DNA of 64,000 nucleotides from Phycicoccus sp. Root101 (GTDB lineage: Bacteria; Actinomycetota; Actinomycetes; Actinomycetales; Dermatophilaceae), in the NCBI RefSeq assembly GCF_001426245.1, contig NZ_LMCM01000009.1, positions 372,001 through 436,000 on the forward strand, given 5' to 3'. Under the pieces are notes generated by a model that saw only the letters and a list, made by a program, of their open reading frames with translations, made no database searches and had not been told where the DNA came from. Shown here in pieces: positions 19,720 to 28,421 of this stretch; the first letter of the stretch is position 1, and the number at the start of each line of letters is the position of its first letter. A program made the position numbers and the translations under genes.

Positions 19720-21432
19720 TCAGGCAGAGGCGCGGTCGAGGCCTTCGCGGGCCGCCCGGTGCCTGGCCAGCACGGCACGCACCGGCCCCACGATCCGCTC
19801 CGCGGCCACCGCTGCGACCGCGTCGGTGAGGCGGCCACGGATGACCTGCCCTCGCCGGCGCGCACCGAGGCGGGCCAACCACCGCGCCAGCGCGGCGAGC
19901 GCCAGGCCCAGCAGCAACCCGCCGGCGAACATCAGCAGCGGGTACGGCACCGGCCCGAGGCTCGGCGTGCTGACGTCATGGATGGCCAGCCACCCCAGGA
20001 CGACGAGGACCACCAGCCACACCAGGCCGAGCACGGCCACGAGGGAGAGCAGCAGCTGGGCGATCCCGAACACCCGCCACCACAAGGGTGCCCGCATCCT
20101 CAAGGAGGTGCCGACGACGGCCTGGTCGAGGGCGTCGGAGAGCTCGGGACCGGGCGGCGTCGCCGCGTCGGACACGGCTTCCGCCCACCGGTGCGGCAAA
20201 CCCTCGGCGGCACCGTCGCCCACACCCCGGGTCGCGAGGTCGACGGCGGCCCTGGCCGCCGGGGTGGGCGGGGGAAGGGAGGAGCGGCCCAGGACCGAGC
20301 GGACGTCCCCCGCGGTGACGGCGAGCTTCTCCTCCACGGAGTCACGGGTGTTGAGCCGCAACCGCTTCATCGGGTCGGGGCGCAGCGCACGGACCCAGCG
20401 CGTGAACGGCCAACCGGTCCTGCTCCAGGCCTGGTTGCGGTAGTCGCGCTCCACGGCCGCGACGACCGTCGGGATCCCCGCGGCACGGGACAACGCCTCG
20501 ACGAGGGCGGCGTCCACGGTGTCGGGCAGGGTGGGCTCGGTGTCGGCGACGTCGACCCGGAGGCGGCCGGACGTCGCACGGATGTCGGCCGCCAGCCGGG
20601 CCTGCGCGGCGTTCCGGGCGGCCACGGCGGTGCCCAGCCGCATCGCCAGCTCGTCGAGACCCGTGCGGGTCGTCGCGGACGTCGCGAGGACCTGCACCCC
20701 GGCGATGCCGTCCTCGGCGGTGAGGCGCGCGAGATCCCCTCGGATCTGCGTGACGGCGTCCGCCGACAGGCGGTCTGCCTGGTTGAGGACCACCACGGTG
20801 ACGGCGTCGTGCGTCGACAGCACCTTGAGGAAGTCGTCGTGCAGCCGGGCGTCGGCGTACTTCTGGGGGTCGGTCACCCACACGAACACGTCGACGAGCT
20901 CGAGCACGCGCTCGGACTCGAGCCGGTGGGCCTCGACGCGGGAGTCGAAGTCGGGCAGGTCGAGGAGCACGAGGCCGTCGAGGTTCCAGGTCACCGCAGG
21001 GGCACCCTTCGACGGCTTCCCCCCGCCGGTCGCGGGAGCACCTGTGGGAGCTGCCTGCACGTGGTGCCGCTGCGCCACCTCGAGCCAGTCGAGCAGGTCG
21101 CTCGCGTCGTCGTCGCCCCAGACCGCGGCGATGGGGCGCGAGGTCGTCGGGCGCCGAGCGCCCACGGTTGCCACGCCATCACCGACGATCGCGTTGAACA
21201 GGCTGGACTTCCCCGAGCCCGTGGCGCCCGCGAGCGCGACCACGGTGTGGTTGCCGGACCTGGACGTGCGGGCCGTGACCTTCTCGATGACGGCTCGGGC
21301 GTCGACGACGCGGCCGGGGTCGAGCTGGCTCCCCCCGGCCTCGAGGGCGTCACCGAGGGCGGCGGAACGCTCGCCCAGCTCCTCGGCGCTCATCCCCTTG
21401 ACCTTGCTCCGGCCCATGATCAACGGGCTCAT
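19720..21432 (-). CDS. Dynamin-like GTPase with C-terminal membrane segments (first of a tandem pair in sequence order)
   Basis: 570 residues. The GTPase domain has the P-loop GATGSGKSS (about residue 70), RRPTTSRP as switch I, the G3 motif DLPDFDS and the G4 motif NQADRLS. Two or three membrane segments near residues 450-515 (LLLSLVAVLGLVWLVVLVV and LLMFAGGLLLGLALAALA) anchor it. Its start overlaps the stop of the neighbouring GTPase gene by 4 bp, so the two are co-translated and probably work as a heteromeric pair, as DynA/DynB in Streptomyces septation or IniA/IniC in mycobacteria. Membrane remodelling or repair is the likely role. The match to a particular pair is inference. Confidence 0.82.
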   Translation of the reverse strand: MSPLIMGRSKVKGMSAEELGERSAALGDALEAGGSQLDPGRVVDARAVIEKVTARTSRSGNHTVVALAGATGSGKSSLFNAIVGDGVATVGARRPTTSRPIAAVWGDDDASDLLDWLEVAQRHHVQAAPTGAPATGGGKPSKGAPAVTWNLDGLVLLDLPDFDSRVEAHRLESERVLELVDVFVWVTDPQKYADARLHDDFLKVLSTHDAVTVVVLNQADRLSADAVTQIRGDLARLTAEDGIAGVQVLATSATTRTGLDELAMRLGTAVAARNAAQARLAADIRATSGRLRVDVADTEPTLPDTVDAALVEALSRAAGIPTVVAAVERDYRNQAWSRTGWPFTRWVRALRPDPMKRLRLNTRDSVEEKLAVTAGDVRSVLGRSSLPPPTPAARAAVDLATRGVGDGAAEGLPHRWAEAVSDAATPPGPELSDALDQAVVGTSLRMRAPLWWRVFGIAQLLLSLVAVLGLVWLVVLVVLGWLAIHDVSTPSLGPVPYPLLMFAGGLLLGLALAALARWLARLGARRRGQVIRGRLTDAVAAVAAERIVGPVRAVLARHRAAREGLDRASA

Positions 21433-23138
21433 CGAACCGCCTTCACCGCTGCTGCGGCATCTGCCAGGCGCTCGGCCCGGTCTTCCCTGGTGGCCACGCC
21501 CTCGAGGGCGTGGTCGTAGCGGAGCTGCTCCGCGGCATACAGCTCACGCACCCGCTCGAGGAGGCGGTTGCGGGCGCGGATGGCCATGTCGCGCACGGCC
21601 TGGTCGCCGAAGATGGCCTCGAGCACCTTCTGCGCGAGCACCGCGGTCCCGCCGGCGATGCCGACCTCGGCGCCGGCGAGGAGCCCGCCGGTGTGCGCGA
21701 ACACCACCAGCATGAGGATCACACCGATCCCGTTGAGTCCGTATGCCGCGATGCGGGCCGTCGTGCGCCGGTCCTTGCCCTCGCTGCGCACCATGTCGAG
21801 CAGCTCGCCCTGCCAGTCGCGCACGAGGCGCTCGACGGAGGCGGTGAACTCGGGCGAGGCCTTGGCCATGCCCGGGTGCGCCTGGAGCACGGAGTCGCCG
21901 CCCGGCAGCTGACGCCACTGGCGGACCACGGTGGCGGCCGCTCCCTGGCCCTGCGACTGGATGAGGGCGGCGACACCGGTCTGCAGTGCCTCGCCGAGGT
22001 CGCCGGACGGGGGTGGGGTGCCCTTGATCGCGGCGGTGATGCGGTCGCGGACCTTGGAGATGGTCGACTCGACCTGCTTGAAGAACTCGCCGGTCCCGAC
22101 GTACTCCTGCCAGCGGGCGAGCACCTCGCCACGCAGGAGGGTCCCGTCGGTCATGCCCTGCTCGACGTGGAGGACGGCGTCGCGGTAGGACAGCTCGGCC
22201 GCCTCGTGGAGCGCGGTCACGGCCGTCACCTGGTCGCGGGTCGAGCCGACGAGGGAGACGGTGCGCTCCTCGAGGGAGCCCAGCGCCCCGTCGAGGGTCT
22301 GCTTGACGATCACCGCGCGGGCCCGGGCGTCGCTCGCGAGCGCCGACAGCCACGACCGCAGTCGGGCGACGTCGGCCTCGGGGAGGCGACCCTCGGAGGT
22401 GAGGGTGGCCTCCGGGATGCCGAAGATGGGCGCGGTCGACAGTCCCTGGTCGCGCAGCATCGACGCGAGGTGGCTGCGGATGTCGGCCATCGCCTCGGGG
22501 GGCACCCGGTCGAGGACGATCGCCACGGCGGTGCCGCGCTCGGAGGCCTGGCGCAGCAGGTCCCACGGGACGGCGTCGGCGTAGCGCGCGGCCGTGGTGA
22601 CGAACAGCCACAGGTCGGCCGCCGCGAGGAGCTGCCCGGCCAGGGCACGGTTGGCACTGACCACCGAGTCGATGTCGGGGGCGTCGAGCAGGGCCATGCC
22701 CGGCGGCAGGGAGCTGGACGCCACCATCCGCAGCGAGGCCTCGCCGTCGTCCTCGGTCGCGGCGCCGGTGACCCGGCTCAGACCGGGCAGGATCCGGTCG
22801 TCGAGGAACCAGCGCTCGTCCTTGGGGTGGTGCACGAGGACCGGGGTGGTGGTCGTCGGCCGCAGCACTCCCGACCGGCTCACCTGGGCGTCGACGATGG
22901 AGTTGACCAGCGTCGACTTGCCCGCGCCCGTCGAACCACCTACGACCGCGAGCAGCGGGGCGTCCAGCGACCGCAGCCGCGGGATGACGTAGTCGTCGAG
23001 CTGTTTGAGCAGCGAGTCACGGGTCGCACGACCCGTGGCCACGCCGGGGATGTCGAGCGGCAGCTCTGCGTCTGCCACCTGGTCTCGGAGGGTCGTCACG
23101 GCGCCCAACATGGACATGGCGTCGTCCCGGGAAATCAC
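21429..23138 (-). CDS. Dynamin-like GTPase (upstream partner of tandem pair)
   Basis: 569 residues. The P-loop is GGSTGAGKSTLVNS (about residue 67), switch I RPTTTTPVLVHHP, and G3 DAPDIDS. The G4 motif is degenerate: AIVLDRVPPE appears where NKxD is expected. A hydrophobic paddle-like region NGIGVILMLVVFAHTGGLLA and GIAGGTAVLAQKVLEAIFG lies around residues 465-510. The GTG at 23138 is favoured by a TAGGCT hexamer 6 nt upstream; an internal ATG at 23117 is possible. It is the first gene of the two-GTPase operon. A degenerate specificity motif suggests altered nucleotide selectivity or a mainly structural role for this subunit. Confidence 0.82.
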   Translation of the reverse strand: MISRDDAMSMLGAVTTLRDQVADAELPLDIPGVATGRATRDSLLKQLDDYVIPRLRSLDAPLLAVVGGSTGAGKSTLVNSIVDAQVSRSGVLRPTTTTPVLVHHPKDERWFLDDRILPGLSRVTGAATEDDGEASLRMVASSSLPPGMALLDAPDIDSVVSANRALAGQLLAAADLWLFVTTAARYADAVPWDLLRQASERGTAVAIVLDRVPPEAMADIRSHLASMLRDQGLSTAPIFGIPEATLTSEGRLPEADVARLRSWLSALASDARARAVIVKQTLDGALGSLEERTVSLVGSTRDQVTAVTALHEAAELSYRDAVLHVEQGMTDGTLLRGEVLARWQEYVGTGEFFKQVESTISKVRDRITAAIKGTPPPSGDLGEALQTGVAALIQSQGQGAAATVVRQWRQLPGGDSVLQAHPGMAKASPEFTASVERLVRDWQGELLDMVRSEGKDRRTTARIAAYGLNGIGVILMLVVFAHTGGLLAGAEVGIAGGTAVLAQKVLEAIFGDQAVRDMAIRARNRLLERVRELYAAEQLRYDHALEGVATREDRAERLADAAAAVKAVR

Positions 23139-23144
23139 ACCGCA

Positions 23145-23150
23145 AGCCTA
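23145..23150 (-). promoter_or_regulatory. -10 element TAGGCT for the GTPase operon
   Basis: On the minus strand TAGGCT lies 6 nt before the GTG at 23138, the leaderless arrangement repeated elsewhere in the window. Confidence 0.5.
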
Positions 23151-23306
23151 ACGAACCGGACCGCATGCAACCTGCCACGACAGACCGTTGCGGACCCCTC
23201 ATCGGTAACGATCGGGTCGTGCGCCCCCTCCGGAGGACCCAGAGGCCCCTCCGCGGCGGGTTCACGAGGGTGGTCCGGTGCCGCCGAGGCAGTGACGGGA
23301 GGCCGG

Positions 23307-24197
23307 CTACCGCCGGAAGTACCCGTCGTACCCGCTCGCCGTGGACCCGTCCCCCGAGTCGCTCTCGCGCGGCTGGAGGCGCTCGACCGGCTCGATCTGC
23401 TCCACCTCGTCGACGAAGATCGAGTCCCCGTCACCGCCCCGCACAGGGCGGGCGGACCGAGACGCGCGCGGAACCTTCAGGTTCGGGAACCGACCGGTTC
23501 GGACCGTCGGGATGACCGGACCGGCAGGTCGCCCGACCTCACCGTGCTCGGTCACCGCCACGGTCCTGGGTGTGCCGACGTCCGACGCACTCCCCTCCGG
23601 CACCCCGGCCACGAGCCCGGCCAGGGAGTCCTCGAGGTCGTCCATGTCGGGCAGCCGGGCCCACCACAGTCCGAGGGGGGCCAGCAGCAGGAGCGCACCC
23701 AGGGGCCAGGACAGGTTGCCGATCACCTGCTCGTGGTACCCCGGGCCGATGCTGCCCGAGATGACCCCGGGGTCGGTGGAGGCGTACGGGTTGTCGCCGA
23801 ACAGGGCGATGATGCAGATGGCGCTCGCCACGAGGGAGAGCAGGGCCGCGACCGCCCACAGGACGAGCCACTCCCACCGCAGGTACCGCGTGTGGCTGAC
23901 GGGCTGGCACCGGTGCAGGACCACCAGCAGGCCGGCGAGGGACACGGCGACGACCAGCACGCTGACGGGCGCGCGGTACCCGCCGAAGAGGGCCATGCCG
24001 ATGATCCGCTGCATCAGCGAGACCGTGGGCACCCCCGACCCGAGGCCGGACTGGCCGGTGTACTGCGCGCCGAGGGCCCATGCGGATCGCGCCTCGATCA
24101 ACGCACCCACGAGAAGGGCCGCCACCCCGACCTCGGCCACGCGCACGGTGAGGAACCACACCTGCGCCCCAGACAGCTCCCTCGCCTTCTGCAGCAT
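23307..24197 (-). CDS. Unrecognised four-TM membrane protein
   Basis: 296 residues with about four membrane segments in the first 180 residues (WFLTVRVAEVGVAALLVGAL, APVSVLVVAVSLAGLLVVLH, LWAVAALLSLVASAICIIAL, PLGALLLLAPLGLWWARLP), then a long acidic/basic cytoplasmic tail rich in Pro, Arg and Glu. No catalytic motif was found. The ATG at 24197 was preferred over a GTG two codons earlier because AAGGGGTGGGG immediately precedes it. It follows no clear operon partner; thpR is divergent. I do not recognise the family. Confidence 0.65.
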   Translation of the reverse strand: MLQKARELSGAQVWFLTVRVAEVGVAALLVGALIEARSAWALGAQYTGQSGLGSGVPTVSLMQRIIGMALFGGYRAPVSVLVVAVSLAGLLVVLHRCQPVSHTRYLRWEWLVLWAVAALLSLVASAICIIALFGDNPYASTDPGVISGSIGPGYHEQVIGNLSWPLGALLLLAPLGLWWARLPDMDDLEDSLAGLVAGVPEGSASDVGTPRTVAVTEHGEVGRPAGPVIPTVRTGRFPNLKVPRASRSARPVRGGDGDSIFVDEVEQIEPVERLQPRESDSGDGSTASGYDGYFRR

Positions 24198-24256
24198 CCC
24201 CACCCCTTCGTCGGTCCGACAAATCTATCCCGGTCGGAGGCGTCCACAATGGTGCG

Positions 24257-24829
24257 ATGCGCATCTTTGCCGCGGTCGTGCCCCCGGAGGACGCCCTCGA
24301 GGACCTGGCGGACTTCCTCGACCCCCGACGGGACACCGACCGCGAGCTCCGCTGGACCGATCCCTCGCTGTGGCACATCACCCTCGCCTTCATGGCCGAC
24401 GTCCCCGAGGGTCGCCTCGACGAGGTCGCGCTCGCCGTGGCCGAGGCCGCCGCCCACCGCGAACCGTTCGCCTCCCGGCTGCACTCGGGTGGGGCCTTCC
24501 CGCACGCGGCGGACGCCAGGGTCCTGTGGATCGGGGTCGACGGCGACGACGAGGCCAGGGGCTCCCTGGCCGCGCTGGCGCGCAACGTTCGGTCGTCCTG
24601 TGCCCACGTCGGCGCCACACCCGAGGGCGGTGGCTTCCAGCCGCACCTCACCGTGGCCCGGGCGCGGCACTCCTTCGAGGCGACCCGCTGGCTGCGGGTG
24701 CTCGACGCGTACTCCGGTCCGCGGTGGAACGCCGACGAGGTGACGCTGTTCGCCTCGCACGCGCCGTCGGGTGGCCGCCCGCGCCAGTACCGCCCTGTCG
24801 CGACGATGCCACTCGGTGGCGAGGAGTGA
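24257..24829 (+). CDS. thpR: RNA 2',3'-cyclic phosphodiesterase ThpR (2'-5' RNA ligase family)
   Basis: A 2H phosphoesterase of 190 residues that opens 2',3'-cyclic phosphate RNA ends (and can ligate 2'-5'). The N-terminus MRIFAAVVPPEDALEDLADF is the family's opening strand. The two catalytic HxT motifs are present: WHITLAFMADV (about residue 39) and PHLTVARAR (about residue 130). The full length fits. Its stop overlaps the alkA start as GTGA, so the two form a small nucleic-acid repair operon, divergent from the membrane protein at 23307-24197. Confidence 0.92.
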   Translation: MRIFAAVVPPEDALEDLADFLDPRRDTDRELRWTDPSLWHITLAFMADVPEGRLDEVALAVAEAAAHREPFASRLHSGGAFPHAADARVLWIGVDGDDEARGSLAALARNVRSSCAHVGATPEGGGFQPHLTVARARHSFEATRWLRVLDAYSGPRWNADEVTLFASHAPSGGRPRQYRPVATMPLGGEE

Positions 24830-25713
24830 GCCCAGCCGCCGCTGCCCTCGCCCCGGTCGTCGACGTCCACCCGTATGCCGCCCGCGAGGCCTTCGCCGCG
24901 CTCCTCGCCCACGCGGTGCCCGGGCTCGAGCGGGTCGAGGCATCGACCGGGACGTACGAGCGGCTGGTGCCGACGCCGGCGGGACCGCGCCTCGTGCAGG
25001 CGCACTTCGCCGGGGACCAGGTCACCGTCAGCGCCCGGATCAGGCCAGGGTCCGTCGACCAGCTCGGCGCCGTCGGCCACCGGGTACGACAGTGGCTCGA
25101 CCTCGACACCGACCTCGCGGCAGCTGCCAGGCACCTGGGCGGCGACCCCGTCCTGGGGCCGCTCGTCGCCGCGAACCCGACGCTGCGGATCCTGGGCGCC
25201 TTCGACGGTTTCGAGGCCACCGTCATGACGGTGCTCGGCCAGCACGTCTCGCTCCAGGCCGCCCAGACCTTCGCCGCACGACTCGTCCAGCGCTGGGGAG
25301 TCCTCGATGCAGACTCCACGCTGCGCGAGTTCCCATCCCCTGCAACACTTTCCGTCGCCGACGCCACGCAGCTTCAGTCGGTTGTCGGCGTGACCGGGGC
25401 ACGGGCTCGCACCGTCGTGGCCCTGGCGCAGGCCTGTGCGCAAGGGCTGGTCATCGCACCCGACTCGGACCACAGCGAGGTCCGGCGCCGCCTCCTCGCG
25501 CTGCCCGGCATCGGGCCGTGGACCGTCGACTACGTCGCCATGCGGGCACTCAGGGACGCTGACGCGTTCCCCCACGGCGACCTCGTCCTGCGCAAGGCCC
25601 TCGACCTCCCGACCCAGCACGAGGTGCTCACCCGGTCAGCGGGCTGGGCCCCGTGGCGGGCCTATGCGGCCATCCACCTGTGGCACCACGCGGCATACGC
25701 GAAGCACCTCTGA
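24826..25713 (+). CDS. alkA: DNA-3-methyladenine glycosylase AlkA family
   Basis: A 295-residue HhH-GPD DNA glycosylase that excises alkylated purines. The N-terminal AlkA-type domain covers about residues 10-110 (LVQAHFAGDQVTVSARIR). The helix-hairpin-helix is LLALPGIGPWTVDYVAMRAL, and the catalytic Asp lies in FPHGDLVLRKAL. The earlier conserved helix FEATVMTVLGQHVSLQAAQT is also seen. The frame is open far upstream, but the GTG at 24826 overlaps the thpR stop and begins just before the family homology. Methyltransferase activity (Ada) is not encoded nearby. Confidence 0.9.
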   Translation: MSPAAAALAPVVDVHPYAAREAFAALLAHAVPGLERVEASTGTYERLVPTPAGPRLVQAHFAGDQVTVSARIRPGSVDQLGAVGHRVRQWLDLDTDLAAAARHLGGDPVLGPLVAANPTLRILGAFDGFEATVMTVLGQHVSLQAAQTFAARLVQRWGVLDADSTLREFPSPATLSVADATQLQSVVGVTGARARTVVALAQACAQGLVIAPDSDHSEVRRRLLALPGIGPWTVDYVAMRALRDADAFPHGDLVLRKALDLPTQHEVLTRSAGWAPWRAYAAIHLWHHAAYAKHL

Positions 25714-25767
25714 CCACGCCGGAGCGGCGAGCCGGCACGTCCGCGCCCCAGGCTCATCGGCATGGGA

Positions 25768-25843
25768 TGGCGCCCCCGGCAGGACTCGAACCTGCGACCC
25801 AGTCATTAGAAGTGACTCGCTCTATCCGCTGAGCTACGGGGGC
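25768..25843 (-). tRNA. tRNA-Arg (TCT anticodon)
   Basis: On the minus strand the sequence begins GCCCCCGTAGCTCAGC, has the anticodon loop CTTCTAA (anticodon TCT) and the T arm GGTTCGAGTCC. The 3' acceptor CGGGGGC pairs with GCCCCCG, followed by discriminator G and an encoded CCA. All four arms are intact. Confidence 0.97.
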
Positions 25844-25920
25844 CAGTGGGCCAGAGACTAACCGATCGCGAAACATCCTCCTGGCGGACGCCTTCCGCAT
25901 CCTTCCCGCGATCTGAGGTC

Positions 25921-27174
25921 TCAGTCAGAGCTCGCTGCCGCCTGCGGCGCGCGGGCCGACAGCTGGGCCGTGCGGCGCAGGGCGAGCTCGGCGAGCAGGG
26001 CCGCCCCGTCCGGCACGACCGAGTCGTCGAAGTCAGCCCGCGGCGAGTGGTTGTCGGGTGCAGAGTCGTGGTCGGCCGCGGGACAGGCGCTGAGGTTGAC
26101 GTACGCGCTGGGCACGAGCTGACCGACGAACGAGAAGTCCTCGGACCCCATCTCCGGATCGCGCTGGTGGCTGTAGCGGTCGGCGCCGAACAGGTCGACG
26201 ATGGTGTCCTTGGCGAAGGCGTACTCGGCCTCGTCGTTGACCGTCACGGGGTAGCCGGGGAGGTGCTCGACGACGGCGGTGAGGCCGTGGGCGGCGGCGA
26301 GCTGGGTGCAGAGCCGTTCGATCTTCGCGCTGACCTCGGCTCGGGCCTCCTCCGAGAGGCTGCGCACGGTCGCCTCGAACACCGCCTCGTCGGGGATGAT
26401 GTTGTCCTTGGTGCCGCCGACGAACTTCCCCACGGTGATGACGACCGGGTCGAACACGTCGAACTGACGGGTGACGAGGGTCTGCAGGGCCACGACGATC
26501 TCGCAGGCCACGGGGATCGGGTCCTTGGCCCGGAACGGCTGCGACCCGTGTCCACCCTCGCCGACGATGGTCACCCTGACCTCGTCCGCCGCAGCCATGA
26601 GCGGACCGGGACGGCCGAACCAGACCCCCTTCGCGTACTCGGACGAGTAGACGTGCAGGGCGTAGGCGGCGTCGACACGACGGCCGGCAGCCTCGAGCAG
26701 GCCCTCGCGAATCATCGGCTCCGCTCCCCCGGGTCCCTCCTCCCCGGGCTGGAACATGAGCACGACGTCACCCTCGAGCTCGTCGCGCAGCTCGTGCAGG
26801 ATCCGCGCCGCACCGACCAGGCCCGCGACGTGGAGGTCGTGGCCGCAGGCGTGCATCCGGCCGACGTGGCGTGAGACGTGGTCGAGGTCGAGGTCCTCGG
26901 TGACCGGCAGGGCGTCCATGTCGCCGCGCAGCAGGACGACCGGGCGGTCCGTCCCGGTGCGCGAGCCGCCACGGCCGCGCAGGACCGCGACGACCGACGA
27001 CAGCTCGCGACCCAGCGTGACCTCGAGGTCGAGGCCGTCCAGCGCGTCGAGGACGGCCCGCTGCGTGAGCGGCAGGTCCATGCCGACCTCCGGCACCTGG
27101 TGCAGCTCGCGCCGGAGTCGGATGAGGTCGGGGCCGATGGTCGAGGCGATGTCGAGGGTGCGCACGACCTGCAC
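25921..27174 (-). CDS. M20 family amidohydrolase
   Basis: A zinc-type amidohydrolase of 417 residues (M20D; hippurate or indoleacetyl-amino-acid hydrolase-like) cleaving an N-acyl amino acid or related amide. Metal-ligand motifs include LLRGDMDALP, MHACGHDLH and MFQPGEEGPGGA; the dimerisation domain begins near VRVTIVGEGGHGSQPF, and DPEMGSEDFSFV is the C-terminal metal motif. The GTG at 27174 sits 1 bp beyond the prsW stop, so the two are co-transcribed. Whether it acts in peptide, biotin-amide or siderophore-amide turnover cannot be told. Confidence 0.9.
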   Translation of the reverse strand: MQVVRTLDIASTIGPDLIRLRRELHQVPEVGMDLPLTQRAVLDALDGLDLEVTLGRELSSVVAVLRGRGGSRTGTDRPVVLLRGDMDALPVTEDLDLDHVSRHVGRMHACGHDLHVAGLVGAARILHELRDELEGDVVLMFQPGEEGPGGAEPMIREGLLEAAGRRVDAAYALHVYSSEYAKGVWFGRPGPLMAAADEVRVTIVGEGGHGSQPFRAKDPIPVACEIVVALQTLVTRQFDVFDPVVITVGKFVGGTKDNIIPDEAVFEATVRSLSEEARAEVSAKIERLCTQLAAAHGLTAVVEHLPGYPVTVNDEAEYAFAKDTIVDLFGADRYSHQRDPEMGSEDFSFVGQLVPSAYVNLSACPAADHDSAPDNHSPRADFDDSVVPDGAALLAELALRRTAQLSARAPQAAASSD

Positions 27175-27175
27175 G

Positions 27176-28351
27176 CTAGTACGCGCCGAGGAACTCCCGG
27201 CGTCGCGCCGTCAGCGCGTCGAGCAGCTCGCGCTCGGTCTGCAGGGCCTGGTCGTCGGCTGCGCTGTGGTGCATGCGCGCACGGAGGAGGGCGAGCTCGC
27301 TGGCGGAGTCCTGGAAGCTGCGCATCGACGCCAGCGACGCACGCCCGGCCGACCGCGCCCACACCCGTGCGCTGCGCCGACCCGCCATGGTCGACAGCAT
27401 CTGCACCTCGCTGGGCGAGAGCCAGCCGGCGTCGGCGTACGCGCTGAGGTAGCGGCCGATGAGCCGCCCCTCGCGTCGACGGGCCCACACCACGAGCGCG
27501 CCGAACGCCACGAAGATCGGCACCTCGACGAACAGGTAGACGGTGACCAGCCCGGCGCCTCCGGTGACGGCAGCCAGGTTCCAGATCGCGTGCAGCAGGG
27601 CGGCGAGGACGTACCCCGCCACCGGTGCGGCGACCTTGAGGACCCGGCTGCGGGTGGTGGCCGCGATCCCGATCCCGATGCCCGTCATCACCGTGAAGAT
27701 CGGGTGGGCGAACGGCGTGAACAGGCACCGGGCGATGAACGTCCCGGTGAGGGCCGCGTCCCCGCCGTCGGCGTAGGCCAGGCCGAGGTACTGGATGTTC
27801 TCGGTGAAGGCGAAGCCGGCGGCGACGATCCCGGCATAGACCATCCCGTCGATGATCCCGTCGAACTCGCGTCGACGCAGGCGCCAGACCAGGAGCACCA
27901 GCAGCCCCTTGACCGCCTCCTCCACCAGCGGCGCGGAGAAGATCGCCGTGGCCAGGCCTGCAGTCTCGGTCCCGCCGGTGGCGGCCTGGAACGCGATGTT
28001 GGCGCCGGTGTTGAAGATCCCGGCCAGCAGTGCCGCGACGAGGGCGCCCCACCCGAACGCCACGAGCAGGTACCGGGTCGGCTCGGCCTCGAACCGGTCG
28101 AGCCACAGGAAGGTCGGGATGACGACGCCGAGCGGGATCGCTGCGAGCAGGATGGCGAGCAAGCTCGTCACGACGCCGAGCGTGGCCCCGTAGTAGACGG
28201 CGAGGACGACCGCGGCCAGGGCGAAACCGATGACGATGACGCCCGCGAGCAGCCACCGCCGCAACGTCCCACGACCGCTGCGCCGCACCGGACCGGAGGG
28301 GGCCGCCCCGGGCGCGCCGGCGGCATGCCCCGCCTCTTGTCCCCACGTCAT
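27176..28351 (-). CDS. PrsW family glutamic-type intramembrane protease
   Basis: 391 residues with about eight membrane segments. Catalytic motifs of the PrsW family are present: EEAVKGLLVLL (EExxK), FTENIQYLG, RCLFTPFAHPIFTVMTG and LLHAIWNL. PrsW of Bacillus cleaves an anti-sigma factor; in actinobacteria the substrate is usually unknown. The C-terminal hydrophilic tail of about 120 residues (STMAGRRSARVWARSAGR onward) is an actinobacterial extension. The ATG at 28351 is preceded by TAGCCT at 7 nt; the frame is open upstream but without support. It forms an operon with the M20 hydrolase and is divergent from orn. Confidence 0.88.
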   Translation of the reverse strand: MTWGQEAGHAAGAPGAAPSGPVRRSGRGTLRRWLLAGVIVIGFALAAVVLAVYYGATLGVVTSLLAILLAAIPLGVVIPTFLWLDRFEAEPTRYLLVAFGWGALVAALLAGIFNTGANIAFQAATGGTETAGLATAIFSAPLVEEAVKGLLVLLVWRLRRREFDGIIDGMVYAGIVAAGFAFTENIQYLGLAYADGGDAALTGTFIARCLFTPFAHPIFTVMTGIGIGIAATTRSRVLKVAAPVAGYVLAALLHAIWNLAAVTGGAGLVTVYLFVEVPIFVAFGALVVWARRREGRLIGRYLSAYADAGWLSPSEVQMLSTMAGRRSARVWARSAGRASLASMRSFQDSASELALLRARMHHSAADDQALQTERELLDALTARRREFLGAY

Positions 28352-28358
28352 GACGGGC

Positions 28359-28364
28359 AGGCTA
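28359..28364 (-). promoter_or_regulatory. -10 element TAGCCT for leaderless prsW mRNA
   Basis: Read on the minus strand, TAGCCT is 7 nt before the ATG at 28351. It decides the start codon because no ribosome-binding site is present. Confidence 0.55.
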
Positions 28365-28409
28365 GTGCAGCGGGCCCCGCGACGCGGGGCACGTGTCCGG
28401 GGGTGGCCA

Positions 28410-28415
28410 TAGGGT
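28410..28415 (+). promoter_or_regulatory. -10 element TAGGGT for leaderless orn mRNA
   Basis: TAGGGT lies 6 nt before the GTG at 28422, favouring that codon over the GTG at 28416. Confidence 0.5.
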
Positions 28416-28421
28416 GTGCGG

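Noticed and set aside
21510-24743. A 1077-codon plus-strand frame
   Set aside because: Runs antisense through the GTPase and membrane protein genes and into thpR in the wrong frame; no recognisable content.
23341-24825. Long N-terminal extension of alkA
   Set aside because: The frame is open but overlaps thpR in another frame and has no domain; the GTG at 24826 overlapping the thpR stop is the natural start.
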